Positions 7,404-14,076 of a DNA stretch of 15,626 nucleotides are shown in pieces. The DNA is from an uncultured Rhodospirillaceae bacterium (GTDB lineage: Bacteria; Pseudomonadota; Alphaproteobacteria; RF32; CAG-239). Location of the stretch: assembly GCA_900313155.1 (NCBI GenBank), contig OMQE01000181.1:1-15626 (forward strand), given 5' to 3'. The stretch's first letter is position 1; each line of letters begins with the position of its first letter. Under the pieces are notes generated by a model. It searched no databases and was not told the DNA's origin. It was given only the letters and a program-made list of their open reading frames with translations. Both the position numbers and the translations under genes were made by a program.

Positions 7404-8135
7404 ATGCAGTTGAGCGGTGAGGGATATATTATCAAAATCAGAAATCACGGTGAAAAATCGGCGATTGTGACTTTGGTGTGTCCGAAACTTGGCAAAATTG
7501 TGGCTTACGCAAACGGGGCGTTAAGCAAGCGCAGCTTAGGGGTTTATCAGCTTGGAAACTATATTTCGTTCAATGCTTATGCACGTGTTGAAGAAAACAT
7601 GCTCAGTCTGAAAGGTGTGGAGTTGATTTGTTCGCATGCGGCAGATTTTATGCTCAACAGTGATAAAATTGAAGCGCTGATTTCCATGAGCCGTTTGTTA
7701 GATGTTTGTGTGGCCGAAAATGATGATTTAGGGCGTTTTTTCGGTGTTATTGATGATTTTTTTAAGCATCTGAAAGAACCAAATTGGCTGGTTTATTATT
7801 CTTTTTTTGAGTTTTATCTTTTAGATTTTTTAGGTATTGGTTTAGATATCAGTGAATGTGCAGTAACCGGTTCGCACAACAATTTGCGCTATATCTCGCC
7901 AAAAACCGGAAGAGCGGTGTGTGAACAAGTCGGAGCGCCGTATCGAGATAAATTATATGACTATCCGCAATATATTGTGGAGCAAAATTATTTACCGAAA
8001 ATGGCAGATGTTGCCAATGTTTTGGAAATGACCGGAAATTTTTTAAGCAAAAACTTTTTGATGCAACATAATTTACAATTACCGGAGAATCGGACGAATT
8101 TGTTGCATATTTTGGCTTTATCTCAGAAAATGTAG
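7404..8135 (+). CDS. recO: DNA repair protein RecO
   Basis: RecO works with RecR (and RecF) to load RecA onto SSB-coated single-stranded DNA and to anneal strands. The 243-residue length is normal. The N-terminal OB fold is recognisable (G-E-G-Y-I-I-K ... A-I-V-T-L-V-C-P-K-L-G-K-I-V-A-Y-A-N-G-A near 5-38), followed by the helical domain. The C-terminal part carries the alphaproteobacterial pattern L-D-I-S-E-C-A-V-T-G-S then Y-I-S-P-K-T-G-R-A-V near 150-173, and ends with the L-P-E-N-R-T-N-L segment. A full four-Cys zinc site of the Deinococcus kind is not evident. The start lies 9 bases after kdsA and the stop 7 bases before parC, so it is inside the operon. RecJ from the same operon acts in the same pathway. 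Confidence 0.93.
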   Translation: MQLSGEGYIIKIRNHGEKSAIVTLVCPKLGKIVAYANGALSKRSLGVYQLGNYISFNAYARVEENMLSLKGVELICSHAADFMLNSDKIEALISMSRLLDVCVAENDDLGRFFGVIDDFFKHLKEPNWLVYYSFFEFYLLDFLGIGLDISECAVTGSHNNLRYISPKTGRAVCEQVGAPYRDKLYDYPQYIVEQNYLPKMADVANVLEMTGNFLSKNFLMQHNLQLPENRTNLLHILALSQKM

Positions 8136-8142
8136 GTGGAAA

Positions 8143-10362
8143 ATGGTTGAAGAAAATATCAAAATTAAAGATGTCCAATTTGGAGAGGAGTTAAGCAAAC
8201 GTTATTTGTCGTATGCTATGTCGACCATTGTTTCTCGTTCTTTGCCGGATGTGCGAGATGGGTTAAAGCCTGTGCATCGGCGTTTGATGTATGCCATGCG
8301 ACAACTGCATTTGGACCCGAAAAACGGCTACAAAAAATGTGCGCGCGTAGTCGGTGATGTTATTGGTAAATATCACCCGCATGGCGATAGTGCGGTTTAT
8401 GGTGCAATGGTGCGCTTGGCGCAAGATTTTTCGGTGCGCTATCCGCTGGTTGACGGGCAAGGCAACTTTGGTAATATTGACGGTGACGGCGCGGCGGCCA
8501 TGCGATATACGGAAGCACGGTTAACAGAATTTGCAATGGATTTGATGGACGGTCTGAATGATGACGCTGTTGAGTTTGTGGACACGTATGACGGTGAAGA
8601 CACTGAGCCGGCGGTGATGCCGGCCATGGTGCCGAATTTGCTGTGTAACGGCGCAATGGGAATTGCCGTTGGAATGGCGACAAATATTCCGCCACATAAT
8701 TTGAGCGAAATCAGCGATGCGATGCTGTATTTAATTGAAAATCATGATGCTGATGATGAGGCTATGGTGCGCCGGATTAAAGGACCGGATTTTCCGACCG
8801 GAGGGACGATTGTTGATAGTTTTGAAACAATTTTGCATAATTATCAGCAAGGTAAGGGGAATTTCCGTATTAGAGCCAAATGGGAGACTGAGGATTTAGG
8901 ACATAGACAGTACCAAATTGTGGTAACAGAGATTCCGTATGGTGTGATTAAGTCAAAGCTGATTGAAAAAATTGCCGAGCTCTTGTTGAATAAGAAGTTA
9001 CCGTTTTTGGGCGATGTGCGTGATGAGTCGGCACAAGATGTGCGTATTGTATTGGAGCCGAAAAGCCGTCTGGTTGATGCCAAAATGCTGATGGAGCAAC
9101 TTTATAAGCTGACCGATATGGAAGCAAAGTTCAGTATGAATATGAACGTTTTGGATGCCGACGGTGTGCCGCATGTGATGAGTATTAAGGAAGTTTTGAA
9201 GGCATACTTACAACATAGAAATTATATTTTATTGCGTAAAATCAATTTTAGATTAAATAAAATTAATGCAAGACTCGAAATTCTTGAAGGCTATTTGATT
9301 GCCTATTTAAACCTCGATGAAATTATCCGCATTATCCGTGAAGAAGACGAACCAAAAACGGTGATGATGGCAAAATTCAAATTAACCGACACGCAAGCTG
9401 AGGCTATTTTGAATATGAAATTACGGAATTTGCGTAAACTTGATGAGGCGCAGATTGAGGGCGAGCATAATGATTTGTTGGCCGAAAAAGCAACATTAGA
9501 GATTTTGCAAAATGATGAAGATAAACGCTGGAAAGCCATTGCTGAGGAGATAAAACGTACCAAAGAAAAATATAGTAAACGTACGGCTTTGGGACGTCGC
9601 CGGACCGAATTTGCCGAAGCGCCGACCGATATTGAAGTTCCGGTGGAAGCAATGATTGAAAAAGAGCCGATTACCGTAATTTTATCACAAAAAGGGTGGA
9701 TTAGAGCACTTAAAGGGTATGCGGACCTTAAAGAAGACTTTAAGTTCAAAGATGATGATGCGTTAGCGTTTGCCATTCATGCCCAGACCACCGATAAAAT
9801 CGTGATTTTGGATAATAAAGGCAAATTTTTCAGTATTGCGGCAAATGATATTCCAAACGGCAGAGGTTTTGGACAACCGGTTCGCTTGATGATAGATTTA
9901 GCTAACAATGATGATGTGGCGGCAATGTTTGTATATGAGCCTGATGCACGTTATTTGTTGGCCTCTGATAAGGCATACGGCTTTATTGTTGATGAAAATC
10001 ATATTTTGGCACAAACACGGCAAGGACGCAAAATTATGAATGTGACCGATGGTGAGGTGGTCAAGTTCTGTCTTAAAATGACCGGTGATTATGTGGCTAT
10101 TGTAGGGGAAAACAGACGTTTGCTGGTATTTAAGGCGGAAGAAATTCCGACAATGGCGCGCGGACACGGTGTTCTTTTGCAAAAATATAAAGACGGTTCT
10201 ATCACCGATATTCAAATATTTAACGGCGAAATCGGTTTCAGCTATAATCGAACCGGCGGTATTTGTACGGAAAAAGAGCTGATTACATGGTTGGGACATC
10301 GGGCACAAATAGGTAAATTGGTACCGTTCGGATTTCCGAAAAACAATAAATTTTTGAAGTAA
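8143..10362 (+). CDS. parC: DNA topoisomerase IV subunit A
   Basis: ParC is the cleavage/religation subunit that, with ParE, unlinks daughter chromosomes. The product has 739 residues (E. coli ParC 752). The N-terminus reads S-Y-A-M-S-T-I-V-S-R-S-L-P-D-V-R-D-G-L-K-P-V-H-R-R, and the catalytic Tyr is residue 122 in A-A-M-R-Y-T-E-A-R-L. The quinolone-determining loop H-P-H-G-D-S-A-V-Y has Ser83, the unmutated state. The GyrA-box Q-R-R-G-G-K-G is absent, and the junction before the C-terminal domain reads A-L-G-R-R-R-T-E-F, which favours ParC over GyrA. The C-terminal part carries the expected beta-pinwheel repeats (R-A-L-K-G-Y, K-F-F-S-I, G-R-K-I-M-N-V). An AGGTGG precedes the ATG. It is the last gene of the recJ unit. 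No clear terminator follows. Confidence 0.95.
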   Translation: MVEENIKIKDVQFGEELSKRYLSYAMSTIVSRSLPDVRDGLKPVHRRLMYAMRQLHLDPKNGYKKCARVVGDVIGKYHPHGDSAVYGAMVRLAQDFSVRYPLVDGQGNFGNIDGDGAAAMRYTEARLTEFAMDLMDGLNDDAVEFVDTYDGEDTEPAVMPAMVPNLLCNGAMGIAVGMATNIPPHNLSEISDAMLYLIENHDADDEAMVRRIKGPDFPTGGTIVDSFETILHNYQQGKGNFRIRAKWETEDLGHRQYQIVVTEIPYGVIKSKLIEKIAELLLNKKLPFLGDVRDESAQDVRIVLEPKSRLVDAKMLMEQLYKLTDMEAKFSMNMNVLDADGVPHVMSIKEVLKAYLQHRNYILLRKINFRLNKINARLEILEGYLIAYLNLDEIIRIIREEDEPKTVMMAKFKLTDTQAEAILNMKLRNLRKLDEAQIEGEHNDLLAEKATLEILQNDEDKRWKAIAEEIKRTKEKYSKRTALGRRRTEFAEAPTDIEVPVEAMIEKEPITVILSQKGWIRALKGYADLKEDFKFKDDDALAFAIHAQTTDKIVILDNKGKFFSIAANDIPNGRGFGQPVRLMIDLANNDDVAAMFVYEPDARYLLASDKAYGFIVDENHILAQTRQGRKIMNVTDGEVVKFCLKMTGDYVAIVGENRRLLVFKAEEIPTMARGHGVLLQKYKDGSITDIQIFNGEIGFSYNRTGGICTEKELITWLGHRAQIGKLVPFGFPKNNKFLK

Positions 10363-10412
10363 CCGATATTGTTTTCAATTGAATAAAATTTAGAAAAATA
10401 TGTGTTGTTATT

Positions 10413-10421
10413 TGCTATAAG
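10413..10421 (+). promoter_or_regulatory. Extended -10 promoter upstream of gpsA / structured RNA
   Basis: TGCTATAAG matches the extended -10 element TGnTATAAT at all but the last base; such promoters do not need a good -35, and none is seen at 10393-10398. Transcription would start near 10427-10429, a few bases before the first strand of the folded RNA at 10432-10608. Confidence 0.5.
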
Positions 10422-10427
10422 GTAAAA

Positions 10428-10608
10428 ATGAAGAAGTTACGCAGCTTTATAAGCCTCTTCAAAGCATCTTAACTATGTTAGGCGAAAAGTATCTTCTGTC
10501 GGTCGGATATTATCGTTGTGATGAAATAGTAACAATCTGTGGATTGAGAGGGGTTTATCGTTGCCAAGTAGATAAGTGTTCGCTACACTGAGAGCTGTAT
10601 AAGATTTC
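10428..10608 (+). ncRNA. Candidate structured RNA (6S-like small RNA or gpsA leader element)
   Basis: This lies in a 260-base gap between parC and gpsA. Hand folding gives a closed, branched structure. Closing stem: 10437-10448 with 10591-10602 (11 of 12 paired). It continues into a second stem, 10449-10462 with 10544-10558 (14 pairs, some G-U, one bulged A). Higher up, ACUAU 10472-10476 pairs with 10526-10530. An apical hairpin joins 10481-10493 with 10506-10517. A side hairpin AGTGT-TCGCT-ACACT (10575-10589) sits in the three-way junction. Rod shape, a length near 180 and a 3'-side mini-hairpin resemble 6S RNA, but the 5' half of the central bubble is paired here and I do not recognise the sequence. 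No T-run terminator follows and the gpsA ribosome-binding site begins at 10611, so a cis-acting leader is equally possible. Reading frames of 14 and 38 codons overlap it. Confidence 0.45.
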
Positions 10609-10622
10609 TAGTGAGGCGCAAA

Positions 10623-11600
10623 ATGAAACAAATTTCAGTTATCGGCTGTGGTAGATGGGGAACATTTCTCGGGTGGTATGTGGCTAAATATTGTGATGTG
10701 CAAACGGTGTTGCTCTACGGTATGGAAAATTCACGCACCTATCAGGAACTTAAAAGCACCCGCCGAAACGAGTATTTGAATTTGAGCGATAATATGCTTT
10801 TGACTTCGGATATTGCCGAAGCACTGAAAAATGAATTCATTATTATTTCAATCAGCTGTCAGAATTTGCGCCAACTTGCGAAACAAATCAATGAATATAA
10901 TGTTGAAAATAAAACATTTTTACTAGCCATGAAAGGGCTTGAAGAACCGTCAGCAGAAATTTTGGCAGATGTGTTTTTGAGTGAAATTAAGCAGAAAATT
11001 CATGTGGCAACGCTTGGTGGCCCTGGGCATGTGGAAGATTATGTCCGCCGTGTGCCGTCCGCCGCCGTTATTGATAGCTACGAGCCGGAAACAATTGATT
11101 ATGTGATAAAATTTATGCAAAGCGACCTTATCCGTTTTTATTATGGAACCGATATTGTGGGGAACCAAGTCGGAGCAGCGCTGAAAAATGTTATCGGCTT
11201 GGCCGCAGGCATTTTAGACGGTTTGGGGTGGCACGGCTTAAAAGGGGCATTGATGGCGCGCGCACCGATAGAAGTTGGTCGCTTGATTAAATATAAAGGT
11301 GGAAATCCGGCATCGGTCTATGGTTTGGCGCATTTGGGTGATTATGAGGCAACTCTGTTCTCTAAAAACAGCCATAATCGAATGTTTGGCGAAATGTTTG
11401 CTAAAGGCGAGCGTTACGGCAAACTGGCAGAGGGTGTAGATACTTTGCGTGCTGTCAAGGCTTTGGCCGACAGAGCCGGTATAGATATGCCCATCAGTCA
11501 GGCGTTATACAAGGTCATCTTTGAAGAAGCAGATATTAAAGATACCATTCGCAGCTTGTTTGACCGTTCACTGAAAAAAGAATTTGAACCTTGGCAATAG
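10623..11600 (+). CDS. gpsA: NAD(P)-dependent glycerol-3-phosphate dehydrogenase (GpsA family)
   Basis: GpsA reduces dihydroxyacetone phosphate to sn-glycerol-3-phosphate, the backbone of membrane phospholipids, in the cytoplasm. The start is ATG 10623 behind GTGAGG; a GTG at 10611 in the same frame is that ribosome-binding site and would add four residues. The product has 325 residues, normal for the family. The Rossmann motif G-C-G-R-W-G lies at 8-13, the catalytic Lys in A-A-L-K-N-V-I-G-L-A-A-G near 190, and G-L-A-H-L-G-D-Y with S-x-x-S-H-N-R-M-F-G is the substrate-site region. The usual A-A-L-I-T-R-G-L segment reads G-A-L-M-A-R-A-P-I, so it is a divergent member, and a related NAD-dependent dehydrogenase is not excluded. 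It follows the candidate structured RNA and precedes the metallophosphoesterase by 106 bases. Confidence 0.8.
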   Translation: MKQISVIGCGRWGTFLGWYVAKYCDVQTVLLYGMENSRTYQELKSTRRNEYLNLSDNMLLTSDIAEALKNEFIIISISCQNLRQLAKQINEYNVENKTFLLAMKGLEEPSAEILADVFLSEIKQKIHVATLGGPGHVEDYVRRVPSAAVIDSYEPETIDYVIKFMQSDLIRFYYGTDIVGNQVGAALKNVIGLAAGILDGLGWHGLKGALMARAPIEVGRLIKYKGGNPASVYGLAHLGDYEATLFSKNSHNRMFGEMFAKGERYGKLAEGVDTLRAVKALADRAGIDMPISQALYKVIFEEADIKDTIRSLFDRSLKKEFEPWQ

Positions 11601-11626
11601 GCTTTTCTTATTATAGCAAAAAAAAT

Positions 11627-11657
11627 TTTACAAACATTTGATAAATTGTTTTATAAA
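11627..11657 (+). promoter_or_regulatory. Candidate promoter of the metallophosphoesterase gene
   Basis: TTTACA (11627-11632) and TATAAA (11652-11657), with a 19-base spacer (or TTATAA with 18), lie in the AT-rich gap after gpsA. Between them is a near-perfect dyad, AAACATTT-GAT-AAA(T)TGTTT at 11632-11651, which could be an operator. AT-rich dyads arise easily by chance. Confidence 0.3.
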
Positions 11658-11706
11658 TGCAGAATTTTATTGCCAAAACAAAAAAATAAGCTATGTTACG
11701 AAAACT

Positions 11707-13185
11707 ATGAAAACGGAAACCAAAAAGAGTATTGATGTTTTTGCTTTAACGGACTGTCATCAGGAGGCCCGTAAGTTGTGCTGTTTGTTCAGCGAAATAA
11801 TTCGCAGAGCACAACCGCGCGGACAAAATACACTCATTTGCGACAGCGGTGACTTGTTTAAGGGGATTTATGACCGAGAGTTATGTGTGCAAAGCTATTT
11901 GAATTTGCGCCAACAGTTACCGGAGGCTAAAATTGTTTTGGCAGTCGGCAATAATGATTTTGGATTTAATCTTGATGATTTGACTTTTTTAAAAACAGCT
12001 ATTCGGCGTTTTAATCAGGCGAATATTCATGTGTTGTGCGCCAATTTGATTGATAATAAATCCGATAAATGTCCGGATTGGGTTGACCCGTATATTCTTT
12101 TGGAACTGAACGGTAAAAGGGTGATGGTGATTGGTTTTTGCATCAATCAGCTTCGTTTGCAAAAATTCGGTTTGAAGCTTTTGGATATTCCGCAAACATT
12201 TGAACATTTAAGCGAGCAAATACGCCACATTGCACCGGATGCACTGGTTGTGCTCAACCATGCCTTAATGCCGAGCAGTTTGTCGCTGGCTGAAACAGCA
12301 AAAAAAATTGGTATTGATATAGATTTAATTATTGGCGGGCATGAGCATTCTGTTGTTGAACCGATACCGGAAAAACATATTTATTATCCGCAAGCCTATA
12401 CACGAACAATGTTGCAATTTTGCCTCAGTTTTGAGCAAAAAAAAGCCGAATTGCAATTTGTGGAAAAAATTGATTGTAAACAGTGTGATATTCTGCCGAA
12501 TTTTGCAAAACCTCTGTATGATTATGAAGAAAAAGCCGGTTTGAATGTGCCGGTTGCTCGCAGTGTTCTGAATTTGGAAAGAGATTATTCTAATCCATCT
12601 GCTATCGGAACTTTTTTGACCGATAAAATGCGTGCCGCAGCGCACGCCGACATCGGCTTAATTTCCACCGGCTTTATATGCCATGCTTTGCGCTATGAAG
12701 AAGGAAAAATTTTGACTTATTACAATATTGAGCGTGCTTTTTCCGCAGAAGCTCCATTACAAACGGTTGTGGTTTCGCCGGCAGATTTGAAGGCAATATT
12801 CAACAACGCCGTGCGTAATCGCTATACGCAATATGCCGGAAATACACGCTTTTTGCAATGTTCGCAAAATGTGGCTTTGGAATGCGCGCGTTTGACAGAC
12901 AACAGTGGTATCATTAAACAAATTTATATCAACGGCGAGGCTCTTCTTGATGAAAACGGAAAAATCAAACATCCCGACGACACCTATATTTGCGCCATAG
13001 ACCCGTTTATCGGCTCAGGAGAAATGGGGTTTGATGCATTTCGTCCTTTGCCGAAAGAAACACTTTTGAAACATAACAAACTGGTAAAAATTAAAGATTT
13101 ATTTATTGAAGCTATTATTGAAGCTGAAAAAAGTATGCACCGGGAAGTGCTTACCCAACTTTCAAGTTGCGTGATTTATAAATAG
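11707..13185 (+). CDS. Cytoplasmic UshA/5'-nucleotidase-like metallophosphoesterase with degenerate catalytic dyad
   Basis: Start ATG 11707 is preferred over a TTG at 11638 because the calcineurin-like domain begins directly after it. No strong Shine-Dalgarno is seen and no signal peptide, unlike periplasmic UshA. The product has 492 residues. N-terminal metal-site motifs: D16-x-H18, G48-D49 in C-D-S-G-D-L-F, G81-N82, N184-H185 and G-G-H-E-H at 210-214. The family's G-N-H-E-F-D, whose His and Asp form the catalytic dyad, reads G-N-N-D-F-G here (Asn83, Gly86), while the metal-binding Asn82 remains. The C-terminal 5'-nucleotidase domain (about 290-480) is recognisable by I-G-T-F-L-T-D-K-M-R-A-A and L-K-A-I-F-N-N-A-V, but the usual N-G-G-x-I-R reads S-T-G-F-I-C. 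Substrate unknown; it may be a weak, altered or regulatory enzyme. Confidence 0.8.
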   Translation: MKTETKKSIDVFALTDCHQEARKLCCLFSEIIRRAQPRGQNTLICDSGDLFKGIYDRELCVQSYLNLRQQLPEAKIVLAVGNNDFGFNLDDLTFLKTAIRRFNQANIHVLCANLIDNKSDKCPDWVDPYILLELNGKRVMVIGFCINQLRLQKFGLKLLDIPQTFEHLSEQIRHIAPDALVVLNHALMPSSLSLAETAKKIGIDIDLIIGGHEHSVVEPIPEKHIYYPQAYTRTMLQFCLSFEQKKAELQFVEKIDCKQCDILPNFAKPLYDYEEKAGLNVPVARSVLNLERDYSNPSAIGTFLTDKMRAAAHADIGLISTGFICHALRYEEGKILTYYNIERAFSAEAPLQTVVVSPADLKAIFNNAVRNRYTQYAGNTRFLQCSQNVALECARLTDNSGIIKQIYINGEALLDENGKIKHPDDTYICAIDPFIGSGEMGFDAFRPLPKETLLKHNKLVKIKDLFIEAIIEAEKSMHREVLTQLSSCVIYK

Positions 13186-13188
13186 CGC

Positions 13189-13216
13189 TTGCAATTTGTG
13201 GCTGTTTTGGTAAAAT
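13189..13216 (+). promoter_or_regulatory. Candidate promoter of lpxI-lpxB-comEC
   Basis: TTGCAA (13189-13194), a 16-base spacer and TAAAAT (13211-13216, five of six consensus bases) lie just after the upstream stop, with a start expected near 13223. This would give the lpxI unit its own transcription. The -10 falls in the loop of the inverted repeat at 13204-13227. Confidence 0.5.
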
Positions 13217-13227
13217 GTGGCCAAAAC
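13204..13227. promoter_or_regulatory. Inverted repeat around the lpxI -10: possible operator or RNA hairpin
   Basis: GTTTTGG (13204-13210) and CCAAAAC (13221-13227) are perfect 7-bp arms 10 bases apart. They enclose the TAAAAT -10 and end directly before the GGAG ribosome-binding site of lpxI (13228-13231). It could be a repressor site, or, in readthrough RNA, a hairpin near the ribosome-binding site; it lacks a T-run and so is not a normal terminator. Confidence 0.35.
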
Positions 13228-13236
13228 GGAGTGATA

Positions 13237-14064
13237 ATGACAATGATGTATAAAAAATTAGGGATTATTGCCGGCGGCGGTTGTTTACCGCGGTTGTTGA
13301 TAGAGCATTGCCGAAAAATCGGTCGCGATTATTTTGTGTTAGCCATTGAGAACAATGCCGACAAGGCTGTTTTTTCTCCGGATATTCCGCATCAGTGGGT
13401 ACGTATCGGACAAGCCGGCACCGGTTTTAAGCTATTTGCCGAACAGGGGGTGGAAGAAGTGGTGATGATTGGTACAATTCATCGACCGTCTTTGGCTGAT
13501 TTGGTACCGGATTTACGCACGGCAACATTTTTTGCTAAAATAGGTCTCAAATCTTTGGGTGATGATGGTATTTTGCGCGCCTTAATCAAAGAAATTGAAA
13601 GTGAAAATATGCGGGTGGTTGCCATTCAAGATGTTATGCCGGAACTTTTGGTAAAGTCTGGTATTCTAACCAAACATAAGCCCGATAAACAAGCAAAGGC
13701 TGATATTGAGCGCGGTATTGAAGCTGCTCGAACAATCGGAAAGCTCGATATTGGGCAATCGGTTGTGGTGCAACAAGGTTTAGTTCTTGGTGTGGAAGGC
13801 ATTGAAGGAACAGATGAGTTGATTAAGCGTTGCGGCGCATATCAGCGTAAGGGCGTTGGCGGTGTGCTGGTGAAATTACGCAAGCCGCAACAGGATATGC
13901 GTATAGATTTGCCGACTATCGGAACACGCACCATTGAAAACATATATGCTGCCGGTTTGCGCGGAGTAGCGGTTCATGCCGGTAATGCTCTGATTGTTGA
14001 TGAGCCGGAAGTACTGAAATTAGCCGATAAATACGGTCTTTTTGTGATAGGAATTGAGCCTTAG
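13237..14064 (+). CDS. lpxI: UDP-2,3-diacylglucosamine pyrophosphatase LpxI
   Basis: LpxI cleaves UDP-2,3-diacylglucosamine to lipid X and UMP in lipid A synthesis; it replaces LpxH in most alphaproteobacteria. The start ATG 13237 is set by GGAG five bases upstream; the open frame reaches back to 13189 without a ribosome-binding site, and ATGs at 13243 and 13246 are less well spaced. The product has 275 residues (Caulobacter enzyme about 283). Seen: N-terminal G-I-I-A-G-G-G-C-L-P near 9-18, the conserved G-x-x-H-R-P and G-D-D-G-I-L-R motifs near 82-118, G-V-E-G-I-E-G-T-D-E in the middle, and the active-site region Q-D-M-R-I-D-L-P-T-I-G near 218-228, whose Asp is essential in the family. The lpxD-fabZ-lpxA genes that usually precede it are not here. 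lpxB follows after 12 bases. Confidence 0.95.
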   Translation: MTMMYKKLGIIAGGGCLPRLLIEHCRKIGRDYFVLAIENNADKAVFSPDIPHQWVRIGQAGTGFKLFAEQGVEEVVMIGTIHRPSLADLVPDLRTATFFAKIGLKSLGDDGILRALIKEIESENMRVVAIQDVMPELLVKSGILTKHKPDKQAKADIERGIEAARTIGKLDIGQSVVVQQGLVLGVEGIEGTDELIKRCGAYQRKGVGGVLVKLRKPQQDMRIDLPTIGTRTIENIYAAGLRGVAVHAGNALIVDEPEVLKLADKYGLFVIGIEP

Positions 14065-14076
14065 GAGAACAAACGT

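Noticed and set aside
8381..8400. Possible quinolone-resistance change in ParC
   Set aside because: The determining loop reads H-P-H-G-D-S-A-V-Y with the wild-type Ser, so no resistance mutation is visible.
9303..9776. 157-codon minus-strand frame inside parC
   Set aside because: It is antisense to a conserved part of parC, has a low-complexity Ser/Ala/Phe-rich product, and lacks start signals.
10374..10383. Palindrome TTCAATTGAA just after parC as a terminator
   Set aside because: It has no loop, is AT-rich, and no T-run follows, so it would not work as an intrinsic terminator; it is probably chance.
10592..10602. Repeat-like similarity of CAGCTTTATAAG (10442-10453) and GAGCTGTATAAG (10592-10603) as ends of a mobile element
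   Set aside because: The match is short and imperfect, with no transposase or target duplication; the CAGCT/AGCTG parts are explained better as strands of the RNA closing stem.
11638..11706. TTG start giving a 515-residue phosphoesterase
   Set aside because: The extra 23 residues have no ribosome-binding site, overlap the likely promoter, and are not a signal peptide; the metallophosphatase domain starts right after ATG 11707.
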